Source of the DNA: Bog-473 sp963730785
Lineage (GTDB): Bacteria; Actinomycetota; Acidimicrobiia; Acidimicrobiales; RAAP-2
Length of the DNA: 64,000 nucleotides
Direction: 5' to 3'
Assembly: GCA_963730785.1 (NCBI GenBank)
Contig: CAVSTF010000010.1
Span: 1,054,001-1,118,000 of the forward strand
Every line of letters starts with the position of its first letter. The first letter of the stretch is position 1. Below are positions 17,134 to 26,103 of this stretch, in pieces. Under the pieces are notes generated by a model. It was given only the letters and a program-made list of their open reading frames with translations, ran no database searches and was not told the DNA's origin. The position numbers and the translations under genes were made by a program.

Positions 17134-18731
17134 AACTCGGTGTCGTTCATGGTGGACATGCTGGGCATCGCCGCGGCATCGCCCTCGGTCGCCAGGTGCG
17201 GCGGCGCCATGCCGGCCAGGTCGATCCCGCCCGGTGAGCCGACCACCAGCGGCATCTCGTCCTCATCGGTGATACCCAACCGCTTGTCGCTCAGCTTGCG
17301 CCACCAGTAGAGGGGGACGTAGGCGGCCACGATGATCAATCCGAGGAAGAAGAGAAAGTGCCCTTGTCCCGGTCCGACCACAATGTCCGGCGAGTTGAAG
17401 CCTCCAACGATGTAGTCGAAGGTCAAGAAGAGCGCACAAGCCAGGGCAATCCACTTGAAGAACTCCGGCATGCGGAACGGGCTGATCCGGTGAGGCTGAA
17501 ACTGCCGCATGATGAAGTAGCCATAGAGCGAAGCCGCCACGGCGATGATGTAGCCCACGTTCGAGAAAATGTAGATACGCACCGGCGAGCCGAAGAGACC
17601 GACCAACATGGCGCAGACGACGTTGAAGATCATGGCCCGGTCCGGCACGTGGTGCTTGTTCTGGTGCATAAAGAATCGGGGCAGCAGGCGGTCTTCGGAG
17701 GCCTGGAAGAGCGATCGGGCCACGCCCATGATGGCGTTGAGTACCGACAGCAGGAGGGCGAAGATCAACGGGATGCCGATGATGTACTTGACGTAGCCCG
17801 CGTTGCCGAAAATGTGATCGCAGAAGCTGGTGTACAGCGTAAGAGGGTCGGCCGAAGCGAGCGACGAACCGAGGACGCCTACGAACACGATGGCGGTACC
17901 GATGTAGATAAAGACGCCGTAGAGACCCTCGGCGGTGAGGGCGATCTTGGCGTCACGGGCCGGGTCACGACATTCGCCGATGTAACAGGCCGCCGCCTCC
18001 ATGGCAATGGCGTTCCATGAGATGACGAAGATCCAGCCCATAAAGAACACGAACCCTGCCGTCTTGGCGTCGGCATAGTGAAAGCCCGAAATATTGTGGA
18101 TGTGAAAACTGGATGGCTTGAAGACGGGCAGGAACACCAGCAGGGTGAGCGGAATCATGGAGACCACACCGAGGATGGTGGCGAAAGTGGCCCCAAGGCG
18201 GATGCCCAGGTAGCAAGGGACAAACAGTCCGATCAATCCGAAGAAGGTGATGAGCAACACGCCGATGGAGACCGGTGCGCCAATCGAACCCAACGGCAAC
18301 ACACTGCGGCCCAGCGGCACATGGAAGAGCACCGCGATATACCCGGCTGCCAACAGCATGTTGATGGGAGCGACTGGGAACCAGCCCAGCCAGTAGCCCC
18401 AACTGGAGACCCCGCCGATGTGCTTCGCCGTGGTGTGGCCCAGCGGTTGGAAGCTCTCATAGGCGTAGGACGGCATGCCGCCGGTGCGGTGTGGGAGCAG
18501 TGCCGCCAGCTCGCCCATGCACAAGCAGACGATCAAGCCGATGATCACCACCAGTGCGATGGCCGGAATGGCCGCCGAGCCCATGGCCACCACCGCGGCC
18601 GGAACGATGCCGGTGACCAGAATGGTCCCGGCCAAACCGATGACAAAGGCGCCCCACCAGTTGGTGCCACGAGACAGTGATGTGGCCACCTCCTCCGTTG
18701 GTCCGCCTACCACGGTGCCTTGTTCACTCAT
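17130..18731 (-). CDS. APC-superfamily amino-acid/amine permease
   Basis: 533 residues with about 12 hydrophobic helices and polar tails. The first helix holds NWWGAFVIGLAGTILVTGIVP, the unwound GxxG-type start of TM1 in APC permeases, and ACYIGECRDPARDAKIALTAEG is the conserved loop after TM6. The gene sits between a glutamine-synthetase-like gene upstream (76 bases) and a Usp-like gene downstream (overlap). It is the obvious uptake route for whatever the neighbouring enzymes process. Two TGATGTTGT repeats lie just before its start. Confidence 0.85.
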   Translation of the reverse strand: MSEQGTVVGGPTEEVATSLSRGTNWWGAFVIGLAGTILVTGIVPAAVVAMGSAAIPAIALVVIIGLIVCLCMGELAALLPHRTGGMPSYAYESFQPLGHTTAKHIGGVSSWGYWLGWFPVAPINMLLAAGYIAVLFHVPLGRSVLPLGSIGAPVSIGVLLITFFGLIGLFVPCYLGIRLGATFATILGVVSMIPLTLLVFLPVFKPSSFHIHNISGFHYADAKTAGFVFFMGWIFVISWNAIAMEAAACYIGECRDPARDAKIALTAEGLYGVFIYIGTAIVFVGVLGSSLASADPLTLYTSFCDHIFGNAGYVKYIIGIPLIFALLLSVLNAIMGVARSLFQASEDRLLPRFFMHQNKHHVPDRAMIFNVVCAMLVGLFGSPVRIYIFSNVGYIIAVAASLYGYFIMRQFQPHRISPFRMPEFFKWIALACALFLTFDYIVGGFNSPDIVVGPGQGHFLFFLGLIIVAAYVPLYWWRKLSDKRLGITDEDEMPLVVGSPGGIDLAGMAPPHLATEGDAAAMPSMSTMNDTEL

Positions 18732-18758
18732 CAGTACCTCTCCTCGGTATCGCTAGGT

Positions 18759-18797
18759 GATGTTGTCGTCGTTGCGTGTACATGTCGCTGATGTTGT
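18759..18797. repeat. Pair of TGATGTTGT direct repeats upstream of the permease
   Basis: TGATGTTGT occurs at 18759-18767 and 18789-18797, exactly 30 bases apart (about three helical turns). The GATGTTG core recurs at 20271-20277 inside the palindrome of the divergent promoter of the same cluster. A shared regulator-binding sequence is a reasonable reading, but the elements are short. Confidence 0.35.
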
Positions 18798-18807
18798 GCT
18801 GGTCCCA

Positions 18808-20214
18808 TCAAATGGCGCTCAGATAGCGCTCCAGTTCCCACGGCGTCACTTCGGAATGTGATGATCTGACCTCAGCCCTTTTGGTGGCGACGAAGTAGTC
18901 GATGTAGTCCCCATCAGGCGTCTTGCCGAGACCTTCCCGCAGGACGTCATCGGACTCGAGAATTTCGACGGCGTGCCACAACGTCATCGGCATGGACACC
19001 AACCCACGTTCGGCCGCATCCTGCTCATTCAGCTTCAGGAGGTTCAGCTCACAGGGATCGCCTGGATTGATCTCGTTGGTGATGCCATCCAATCCGGCAG
19101 CGATAATGGCGCTCAAGGCCAAGTACGGGTTGGCCGAACCATCGATACAACGATTCTCAACTCGACCGGGGTCAGGAATGCGAAGCATGTGAGTGCGGTC
19201 GTTGCCGCCATAAGTGGCGTAGACCGGCGACCACGCCGCCCCTGAATCAGGTGCTGCGCTGGCCAGGCGCTTGTAGGAATTGACGGTCGGGCAGGCGACG
19301 GCGGCGAGGGCTTGCGCATGAGCGAGCAGTCCCCCGACGAAGCCATAGCCGAGCGAGGACATTCCGAGCCCACGGGCATCGTCATCGTCGGCAAACAATT
19401 CGACGCCATCCTCGTCCCACAGACTCAGATGCATGTGGAGACCATTCCCGGTCAGATTCGAGAACGGCTTAGGCATGAAGGTGGCCATCATCCCGGCTTC
19501 GGCCGCCAGGGCATGCATCATGTAGCGGAAGACGATCACCCGGTCCGCGGTGATCATGGCGTCGGCATATTTGAAATTTTGCTCGAATTGACCGTTGGCA
19601 TCCTCGTGGTCGTTGGCATAGTTGGCCCAACCCAGCGTGTTCAGATGCTTCGACACGGTCGTGAGGTGGTCGTACATCCGAGTCAGCGCTCGAGCGTCAT
19701 AACAAGGCGCCTTGGCTTGGTCGAGCGGATCGGCAACTTCAATGTCACCAGATTCCGAACGCTTCACTAGAAAGTATTCACACTCAGCGCCTACCTTCAG
19801 GTGGTAGCCCAGCGCCTCAAGGCGCTCCAGCTGACGGCGCAAGATGACTCGAGGCGAATAGGGCCACGGTTCGCCGAGCACGTGAGGGTCACATTGGATG
19901 ATGCCGAGTCCGGGCTGCCAGGGCGCCGCCATGTAGGAGCTCAGATCAGGCATGGCCAGCAGATCTGGTGACGAGGGCACTTGACCCATCGGACCGGCGG
20001 CAAAGCCTGCGAAACCCGCCCCATCCGACATGAGTCCATCGATGGCCGAGACGGGCACCAACTTGGCGCAAGGCTTGCCATTCATGTCCACAAACATGGC
20101 GAAGAGGAACTCGACGCCATCTCGACGGGTCGCTTCCTTCAGTTCGGCCACTGTGGTTGGAGGCACATGACTCGCGGTCATCACGTCCGAACCGATCGCT
20201 TCAGACGTACTCAT
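18808..20214 (-). CDS. Glutamine-synthetase-like (GlnT/type III-like) ligase 1
   Basis: 468 residues with the complete glutamine-synthetase active site. VGAECEY provides the two metal Glu residues, NDHEDANGQFEQNF the next two, GNGLHMHLSLW the catalytic His, NSYKRL and DRTHMLRI the nucleotide/phosphate Arg region, and RVENRCIDGSANPYL the E-x-R pair. The length and the short N-terminal domain fit GlnT-type and gamma-glutamyl-amide synthetases rather than housekeeping GlnA. It probably joins glutamate to ammonia or an amine with ATP. First gene of the minus-strand unit with the permease; divergent from the glx-like operon. Confidence 0.85.
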   Translation of the reverse strand: MSTSEAIGSDVMTASHVPPTTVAELKEATRRDGVEFLFAMFVDMNGKPCAKLVPVSAIDGLMSDGAGFAGFAAGPMGQVPSSPDLLAMPDLSSYMAAPWQPGLGIIQCDPHVLGEPWPYSPRVILRRQLERLEALGYHLKVGAECEYFLVKRSESGDIEVADPLDQAKAPCYDARALTRMYDHLTTVSKHLNTLGWANYANDHEDANGQFEQNFKYADAMITADRVIVFRYMMHALAAEAGMMATFMPKPFSNLTGNGLHMHLSLWDEDGVELFADDDDARGLGMSSLGYGFVGGLLAHAQALAAVACPTVNSYKRLASAAPDSGAAWSPVYATYGGNDRTHMLRIPDPGRVENRCIDGSANPYLALSAIIAAGLDGITNEINPGDPCELNLLKLNEQDAAERGLVSMPMTLWHAVEILESDDVLREGLGKTPDGDYIDYFVATKRAEVRSSHSEVTPWELERYLSAI

Positions 20215-20513
20215 TGTCTGGGCTCACCTTTCGCCGTTCTCTCGATCCTGCTCTTATCCCCCCATGCAACGATGTTGCACCACGAGAAACGCCCGATGGT
20301 TTCCGCTCTATTGCGAAATGTTGCTTGCTTGTTAACTGGTTCAGGCCTTTTCCGCCGTCCGGCGGCATCCAAGGTCCTGTTAACTCGTAGTTCACACTGT
20401 TTCTTGACAGGCAACATGGGCAAGTCTCATGATGAAGGCACGGTCGGCGATGAACGAGCGCGAACATGGCGACCAGAGCGGCAGAGTGCCTCCACAGAAA
20501 GAGGGTCCGTAAA
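20215..20513. promoter_or_regulatory. Divergent control region between the two halves of the glutamine-synthetase cluster
   Basis: 299 bases with no convincing gene. It contains the inverted repeat TGCAAC-GAT-GTTGCA (20265-20279), a further ATGTTGC at 20318-20324, an inverted GCAACAT at 20411-20417, two GTTAAC sites (20331-20336 and 20379-20384) and a TTGACA at 20404-20409. The base composition is less GC-rich than the flanking genes. This looks like the shared promoter/operator of both transcription units; exact promoters are not resolved. Confidence 0.5.
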
Positions 20514-21203
20514 GTGAGTGCTCCGGCTTCCGAGCGCACCACCCTGCACCGATACGCGCACCGGGCGGCCTATGACCGGGCCACGATTGACGCCATTCTT
20601 GATGAGGGCATCGTCTGCCATGTGGGCTTGCAGACCGACAAGGGTTTCCCCGTCGTCATCCCGCTCGCCTATGGCCGGGTGGGCGACGTCATCTACCTGC
20701 ATGGCTCAGCAGCCAGCCGACTCTTTCGGGGCGCCAGGCCCGCCGAGGTGGAGATCTGCATGACCGTCACCTTCGTGGACGGAATTGTGGTTGCTCGGTC
20801 TACCTACAACACCGATATCAACTATCGCTCGGTCATGATCATCGGCTCCGCCACCGAGGTGAAGGACCTCGATGAGAAGCGAATCGGCCTGGAGTCGCTG
20901 GTAGAGCACATCATCCCCGGGCGTAGTGCTGACGCGAGGCCGCCTACGGAGAAGGAACTGAAGAGCACCATGCTCTTACGACTGCCGATCACCGAGTCAT
21001 CGGCCAAGGTGCGTACCGGTTGGCCGGCCGATGACGACGAGGACTACGACCTTTCGGTGTGGGCCGGGGTTATCCCGTTCACGACGTTGATTGAGCCCCC
21101 GCTGGACGATCCGGCGCTCCGATTCCCGCTCGGTCCGCCCGACTATGTATCGAGCTACATCCGAAGCACCGTGGCAATACCCGACCGAGGGACGGAGGAA
21201 TAG
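20514..21203 (+). CDS. Pyridoxamine-5'-phosphate-oxidase-like flavin split-barrel protein (NimA-like)
   Basis: 229 residues. GIVCHVGLQTDKGFPVVIPLAYGRVGDVIYLHGSAASRLFR is the FMN-binding opening of the Pyridox_ox_2/NimA group, and the following VDGIVVARSTYNTDINYRSVMIIGSATEV is its second sheet. The start is a GTG with AGAGGG upstream. Only four bases lie between its stop and glxB, so it is the first gene of the five-gene operon ending in the FAD oxidase. Its role in amine metabolism is unknown; FMN handling or repair of a by-product is possible. Confidence 0.78.
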   Translation: MSAPASERTTLHRYAHRAAYDRATIDAILDEGIVCHVGLQTDKGFPVVIPLAYGRVGDVIYLHGSAASRLFRGARPAEVEICMTVTFVDGIVVARSTYNTDINYRSVMIIGSATEVKDLDEKRIGLESLVEHIIPGRSADARPPTEKELKSTMLLRLPITESSAKVRTGWPADDDEDYDLSVWAGVIPFTTLIEPPLDDPALRFPLGPPDYVSSYIRSTVAIPDRGTEE

Positions 21204-21207
21204 CGTT

Positions 21208-22098
21208 ATGTGTGGCGTTGTCGGATTACTCATTCGGGACCCCGAGTTGGAGGCCGAGTTGGGCCGACTACTCGTACCCATGATTACTGCCCTCGATGAG
21301 CGCGGACCTGACTCGTCCGGCATTGCCGTCTATGCCGATCGTCAGTCGACCTCCGTCCAAGTGTCTTTGGGAAGCGACGAGTTGGTCGATTGGGCCGCCT
21401 TCATCGAAAGCATCGCCACGCCCAACCTCGGATCGAACCCCGATCCATTCGGAGCCGGCATGGTGGTCGAGGTTAAGCCGGAGGTCGAAGCGACCTTCAA
21501 GGAGTTCCTTTTGACCACCTGGCCTCAGATTCGAGTGCTCGGCACCGGCAGCACGCTGCGGGTCCTCAAAGACACCGGGCGACCTCATGAGACATGTACT
21601 CGCTACGGCATCGACCAATGGCAGGGCTACATGGCGGTGGCGCACACCCGGATGGCCACCGAATCGGCGGTGACGGTGCTGCATTCCCATCCGTTCGTGC
21701 CTCGGCAGGACCTCTGCGTGGTCCACAACGGCTCCTTCTCCAACTACGCCACCGTGCGCCGTCGCTTGCAGGCCGCTGGCGTGCAGTTCGATTCGGACAA
21801 CGACTCCGAAGTGGCAGCCCGTTTCCTGGCCACTCGACTGGAGGCCGGTGACGACCTCGACGAAGCCACACGATGGGTCATGAAGGAGATGGACGGCTTC
21901 TTCACCATGGTGATCACCACGGCCAACGAAATGTCCGTTGTCCGTGACGCATTCGCCTGCAAACCAGCAGTGGTGGCGGAAATGCCCGGCTATATCGCCG
22001 TGGCCTCGGAATATCGAGCGTTGGCCGAATTGCCCGACATTGCCAAAGCCGAGGTGTTTGAGCCCCAACCGGAGGAGGTCTATACGTGGATTCGCTGA
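21208..22098 (+). CDS. glxB: Class II glutamine amidotransferase subunit, GlxB/MgsA-like
   Basis: 296 residues. The ATG is followed directly by Cys (MCGVVGLL), the N-terminal nucleophile freed by removal of Met. RGPDSSGIAVY, HTRMATES and VVHNGSFSNY are the standard class II amidotransferase blocks. It corresponds to the amidotransferase domain of glutamate synthase, encoded alone, as in GlxB and the N-methylglutamate synthase subunit MgsA. It would bind glutamine or a gamma-glutamyl compound and release the amine or ammonia. A GGAGGAA ribosome-binding site precedes the start; the end overlaps glxC by 13 bases. Confidence 0.85.
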   Translation: MCGVVGLLIRDPELEAELGRLLVPMITALDERGPDSSGIAVYADRQSTSVQVSLGSDELVDWAAFIESIATPNLGSNPDPFGAGMVVEVKPEVEATFKEFLLTTWPQIRVLGTGSTLRVLKDTGRPHETCTRYGIDQWQGYMAVAHTRMATESAVTVLHSHPFVPRQDLCVVHNGSFSNYATVRRRLQAAGVQFDSDNDSEVAARFLATRLEAGDDLDEATRWVMKEMDGFFTMVITTANEMSVVRDAFACKPAVVAEMPGYIAVASEYRALAELPDIAKAEVFEPQPEEVYTWIR

Positions 22099-22778
22099 AT
22101 TGTGACGAACTCGGCACCCGGGCCGTCAACGCCTCGCTCCGATCGCAACCAACCGGTGCTGAGGTGACACTCGTGCAACCTCGTGGCCGTCATAACTTGG
22201 CCGTTGGGCTGAGTCATCCGCTGCACATCACCGTGGAGGGGAACGCCGGTTACTTCCTCGGCGGCCTCGGCGGTGCCTCCGACGGCAGCGGCCCTGACAT
22301 CGTCGTCGACGGCTTCGTGGGCTGGTCGGTCGGAGAGAACCTCATGGGTGGCACCATCCGGGTGCAGGGTAGCGCATCCCAAAGTGCGGGCTCGAGTGCT
22401 CGAGGCGGCCGAATCATCATCGAAGGGGACGCCTCCCTCCGGGCCGGCATTTCACTGAAAGGAGGCACGCTGGCCATCGGTGGCAGTGCTGGCGCCATGT
22501 CGGGCTTCATGGCTCAGGCGGGAACCATCTTGATCGGCGGCAACGCTGGCCACGGACTGGGCGACTCACTGTATGAAGCCGTTATTTATGTGGCCGGCAG
22601 CATTGCGTCGCTCGGCGCCGACGCCATCGTGGAGGAGATGAGCGATGACGACGTACTGGCCGTCAAGCGACTCGTGGAGGAGACAGGCTTCGATCACATC
22701 GACACCAGCTCCGTTACCAAAGTGGTGTCGGCTCGCCAGCTGTACCACTTCTCAACTCACAACCATGGTTCCTACTAA
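22086..22778 (+). CDS. glxC: Glutamate-synthase GXGXG-domain subunit, GlxC/MgsB-like
   Basis: 230 residues made mostly of the right-handed beta-helix of the GXGXG domain. Repeated glycine pairs are seen in NAGYFLGGLGG, GWSVGENLMGGTIRV, SARGGRIIIEGDAS and GGNAGHGLGD. In glutamate synthase this domain is structural and links the amidotransferase and FMN domains; here it is free-standing. Translation starts at GTG 22086 behind GGAGGAGG, within the end of glxB, and the stop shares a base with the glxD ATG (TAATG). Confidence 0.85.
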   Translation: MDSLNCDELGTRAVNASLRSQPTGAEVTLVQPRGRHNLAVGLSHPLHITVEGNAGYFLGGLGGASDGSGPDIVVDGFVGWSVGENLMGGTIRVQGSASQSAGSSARGGRIIIEGDASLRAGISLKGGTLAIGGSAGAMSGFMAQAGTILIGGNAGHGLGDSLYEAVIYVAGSIASLGADAIVEEMSDDDVLAVKRLVEETGFDHIDTSSVTKVVSARQLYHFSTHNHGSY

Positions 22779-24121
22779 TGACTGACCAGCGCACGCCTTC
22801 CAATCAGAGCTTCCCGCCCGAGGTCATCGCCCGAGTCCACGAAATGGCCGATTCCGGTCAGTACCCCATTCGAGGCTTGGGGGCCCGACGGAAGCTTCCG
22901 ACCTTTGACGACCTGGTCTTCTTGACCGCGTCCGTCTCCCGGTACCCCCTGGAGGGCTATCGAGAGCGTTGCGAGACAGCGACTGTCCTCGGGACGCGCC
23001 ACGCGGCCCAACCAATAGAACTTCAGATCCCCATCACCATCGCCGGCATGAGCTTCGGCGCCTTGTCGGCTACCGCCAAGGAAGCCCTTGGTCGGGCCGC
23101 CACGGACGTCGGGACGTCCACCACCACGGGCGACGGCGGCATGACGCCGGAGGAACGCAAGTCATCGAAGACGCTGGTGTATCAGGTGCTCCCCTCCCGC
23201 TACGGATTCGATCCGGCCGACCTCCGACAAGCCGACGCTGTCGAGATCGTGGTTGGTCAGGGCGCCAAGCCCGGGGGCGGGGGCATGTTGTTGGGCCAAA
23301 AGGTCAACGAGCGGGTGGCGGCCATGCGCACCTTGCCGCCTGGGATCGATCAACGCTCAGCCAGCCGTCATCCGGATTGGGTCGGACCCGACGACCTGCG
23401 GATCAAAATTGAGGAACTGCGTGAAGCCACTGAATGGCGAATTCCCATTTACGTCAAGGTCGGTGCCACTCGAGTCGACCACGATGTGAAGCTGGCCGTC
23501 GCGGCCGGAGCCGATGTGGTCGTGGTCGACGGCATGCAGGGCGGCACTGCCGCCACCCAGGATGTGTTCATTGAACATGCGGGTATTCCGACCTTGCCCG
23601 CCGTCCGCATGGCGGCCGAGGCATTGGAGGACATCGGCGCACGCGGCGACGTGCAGCTCATTGTCTCGGGCGGCATTCGCTCCGGGGCCGATGTCGCCAA
23701 GGCCTTGGCATTGGGTGCCGATGCGGTATCCATCGGAGTGGCGGCGCTGCTCGCGCTCGGGTGCAATCGCAGCAGCTACATCGATGGTGGTGGCCAATCG
23801 GTCGATGTCAGCGCCGACTACGTGGCCCTCGGAACCGCAGCCGGACATTGCGCCCATTGCCACACCGGTCGCTGTCCGGTCGGGATCACCACGCAGGATC
23901 CTCAACTTGAGGCTCGTCTACAGACAGAGCGAGCCGCCACGTCGGTGGCGAACTACTTGCGGGCCATCACCATGGAGGTCACCGCCTTAGCCCGGGCGTG
24001 TGGGAAGTCCAGCGTGCACCACTTGGAACCCGAAGACCTCGCCGCCCTCACCGTCGAGGCAGCCGCCATGGCGCGCGTTCCCTTGGCCGGCACCAGCTGG
24101 ATCCCCGGCTGGCCCGGCTGA
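22778..24121 (+). CDS. glxD: FMN/Fe-S glutamate-synthase-like subunit, GlxD/MgsC-like
   Basis: 447 residues corresponding to the FMN-binding synthase domain. ITIAGMSFGALSATAKEALGRAA and TSTTTGDGGMTPEER form the substrate side. GQGAKPGGGGML and the phosphate-binding IVSGGIRSGADVAKALALGADAV bind FMN. HCAHCHTGRCPVGITTQ supplies the Cys set for the 3Fe-4S cluster. No NADPH-binding beta subunit (GltD) is nearby, so this is not ordinary glutamate synthase. In methylamine users the same trio makes N-methylglutamate. Product here unknown. Confidence 0.87.
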   Translation: MTDQRTPSNQSFPPEVIARVHEMADSGQYPIRGLGARRKLPTFDDLVFLTASVSRYPLEGYRERCETATVLGTRHAAQPIELQIPITIAGMSFGALSATAKEALGRAATDVGTSTTTGDGGMTPEERKSSKTLVYQVLPSRYGFDPADLRQADAVEIVVGQGAKPGGGGMLLGQKVNERVAAMRTLPPGIDQRSASRHPDWVGPDDLRIKIEELREATEWRIPIYVKVGATRVDHDVKLAVAAGADVVVVDGMQGGTAATQDVFIEHAGIPTLPAVRMAAEALEDIGARGDVQLIVSGGIRSGADVAKALALGADAVSIGVAALLALGCNRSSYIDGGGQSVDVSADYVALGTAAGHCAHCHTGRCPVGITTQDPQLEARLQTERAATSVANYLRAITMEVTALARACGKSSVHHLEPEDLAALTVEAAAMARVPLAGTSWIPGWPG

Positions 24122-24128
24122 CGTACTC

Positions 24129-25322
24129 ATGGCCACCAACGAGTCGGCTGAAGTTGTCATCATCGGTGGCGGCGTCACTGGGCTGAGCACGGCACGGGCC
24201 CTGGTTGAACTTGGTGTCACCGACGTACTGGTGCTGGAGCGATCAGTCGTCGGAGCCGGCGGCACCGGCAAGTCCAGCGGCATTGTGCGCTGCCATTACG
24301 GCATCAAGTCGTTGGCCGCCATGGCCTGGCATGCCCTTCCGATCCTGGCCAACGCCACCGAATTGCTGGGGGCCGATTCGGGCTACCGCAACATCGGCTA
24401 CATCGTCGGGGTGGACGCCCAGAACGTCGGTGCGCTTCGAGCCAACGTCGCCATGCATCGGAGCATCGGCATTGAAGTCGACCTCGTCGACCATTCGGTC
24501 GCCCAGGAACTGTGGCCCAGCGCCAACCTCGACGACTTCGCCGAGTTCGCCTACGAACCTCGTGGCGGCTACGGCGATGGGCACCAGACCGCTCAGGCGT
24601 TCTCCGTGGCGGCCAGGCGGGGCGGCGCACGGCTGCGTCAGCAGGCCACCGTCGACGCCATCACCACTAAGGGCGACAAGGCCACGGGAGTTCGCCTGAC
24701 CGACGGATCGGTTATCAGCTGTGATCAGGTTGTGCTGGCAGCCGGCCCCTGGTCCGTGCCGTTGGCTGCCGATGTCGGCATCGCCTTACCCATTCGAGCG
24801 CAGCGTGCGCAGATCATCCTCATCGATCCGGGCATCGCCACCGAGAACCTCCCCGTGTTTTCTGACCTCGTGTCCCTGCAATACGTTCGACCGGAAGGCA
24901 CGACATCGATCCTCATTGGTGACAGCGATCACTCGCAGCCCGAGTGGTCAGATCCAGACATGTACCGCGAGCGGGTGACCGATGAGGAATTGCACTACAC
25001 CATTCCGAAGTTCGAGCATCGCTTTCCTGGCATGAGCGATGCCCGTCTCTCCTCCTCATACGCCGGGTGTTATGACGTCACCCCCGACTACAACCCGGTT
25101 ATGTCAGATTCTCCGGTGGAGGGGATCTGGCTCTGCGCCGGTTTCTCGGGCCACGGTTACAAAATCTCACCCTCAGTGGGTGAACTGATGGCCGACCTCA
25201 TCTGTAAGGGTCAAAGCAGACACCCTGACATTGACCATCGTGATTTCCGCTGGGATCGATTTGCCAGCGGGGAATTGCTGGTCAGTCCCCATCCGTACGT
25301 GGGCGCCGGACAGATGCGCTGA
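24129..25322 (+). CDS. FAD-dependent amine/amino-acid oxidase (DadA/sarcosine-oxidase-beta-like)
   Basis: 397 residues. VVIIGGGVTGLSTARALVELGVTDVLVLER is the N-terminal dinucleotide-binding fold. GGTGKSSGIVRCHYGIKS is the typical region of SoxB-like proteins around the FAD. NPVMSDSPVEGIWLCAGFSGHGYKISPSVGELMADLI is the conserved C-terminal block (GFSGHG). The family oxidises secondary or gamma-glutamylated amines and amino acids. It lies 7 bases after glxD and ends the operon. The other subunits of a MgdABCD-type dehydrogenase are not present. Confidence 0.85.
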   Translation: MATNESAEVVIIGGGVTGLSTARALVELGVTDVLVLERSVVGAGGTGKSSGIVRCHYGIKSLAAMAWHALPILANATELLGADSGYRNIGYIVGVDAQNVGALRANVAMHRSIGIEVDLVDHSVAQELWPSANLDDFAEFAYEPRGGYGDGHQTAQAFSVAARRGGARLRQQATVDAITTKGDKATGVRLTDGSVISCDQVVLAAGPWSVPLAADVGIALPIRAQRAQIILIDPGIATENLPVFSDLVSLQYVRPEGTTSILIGDSDHSQPEWSDPDMYRERVTDEELHYTIPKFEHRFPGMSDARLSSSYAGCYDVTPDYNPVMSDSPVEGIWLCAGFSGHGYKISPSVGELMADLICKGQSRHPDIDHRDFRWDRFASGELLVSPHPYVGAGQMR

Positions 25323-25347
25323 CCTGGGCATGCTCCGTTCCCCCAGG
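25323..25347 (+). terminator. Weak hairpin after the FAD oxidase gene
   Basis: CCTGGG (25323-25328) pairs with CCCAGG (25342-25347) around a 13-base loop, directly after the stop codon. No T-run follows, so intrinsic termination is doubtful. It may protect the 3' end or act as a partial block before the regulator gene. Confidence 0.3.
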
Positions 25348-25364
25348 TAGTCGGGCATATATTG

Positions 25365-25377
25365 GACCACTGTGGTC
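25365..25377. repeat. 13-bp palindrome GACCACTGTGGTC at the regulator start
   Basis: GACCAC-T-GTGGTC covers the likely GTG start of the XRE-cupin gene (25372). It is the same arm sequence as at 11236-11248. Being over the start, binding here could give autoregulation, or the element may mark a leaderless 5' end. Confidence 0.4.
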
Positions 25378-26052
25378 ACCCAGCGGAATTCAGCGACGCC
25401 CAAACCCAGACGTACGGCCACACGCCTCTCATCGAAGTCAGAGGTAAGCGACAAGTCGCTTGAACCAGCCGAAGCCAGTGGACAGCTTGGTCATGTGATC
25501 GCCAACCACGTCCGTAGCCGCCGGCTTGAGATTGGACTGACCGTCGGTCAGTTGGCCGACCGCACCGGCATCTCCAAGGGGATGCTGTCCAAGATCGAAA
25601 ATGCCCAGACTTCGCCCAGTCTCTCCACCCTGGAACGATTGGCCGGTGCCCTCGACATGCCGGTGACCTCCCTCTTTCGTGGCTTGGCAGAAGAACGAGA
25701 TGCGGTGTTCGTCAAAGCCGGCAGCGGACCCGAGATCGTCCGCAAGGGAACGCGTTCAGGTCACACCTACGAACTGCTCGGCTCACTGCGCGGTCCCTAC
25801 AAGCGAGTCGAGCCACTACTGGTGTCCTTGGACGAAAGCACTGAAGTGTTCCCGCTTTTCCAGCACGCCGGCATTGAACTTCTGTACATGCTGTCCGGCG
25901 TCATGGAATACAGCTATGGGCGTGAGCGCTACAAAATGGAACGGGGCGACACGTTGCAGTTCGAGGGTGACATCCCCCACGGGCCCACCATGTTGATCAA
26001 GCTCCCTATTCGTTTTCTCTCCATCACTATCTATTCCGGCGACCACAACTAG
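25372..26052 (+). CDS. XRE-family regulator with C-terminal cupin domain (PuuR-like architecture)
   Basis: 226 residues. A polar lead of ~40 residues is followed by an HTH_3 domain (HVRSRRLEIGLTVGQLADRTGISKGMLSKIENAQTSPSLSTLERLAGALDMPV), with the recognition helix at SKGMLSKIE. A cupin sensor domain follows from about residue 145 (FQHAGIELLYMLSGVMEYSYG, then ERGDTLQFEGDIPHGP). This is the layout of PuuR and related regulators of amine and amino-acid catabolism. It sits between the glx-like operon and the second glutamine-synthetase-like operon, whose leader holds a 21-bp palindrome. Start assignment (GTG) is uncertain. Confidence 0.85.
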   Translation: MVTQRNSATPKPRRTATRLSSKSEVSDKSLEPAEASGQLGHVIANHVRSRRLEIGLTVGQLADRTGISKGMLSKIENAQTSPSLSTLERLAGALDMPVTSLFRGLAEERDAVFVKAGSGPEIVRKGTRSGHTYELLGSLRGPYKRVEPLLVSLDESTEVFPLFQHAGIELLYMLSGVMEYSYGRERYKMERGDTLQFEGDIPHGPTMLIKLPIRFLSITIYSGDHN

Positions 26053-26103
26053 CTGAAATTAACGCGATGGACACGTCCTGGCTATTGCCGGGACACTTCC
26101 CAC

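Noticed and set aside
20215..20513. Small open frames in the divergent control region
   Set aside because: They have no ribosome-binding site, overlap the inverted repeats and resemble no protein family.
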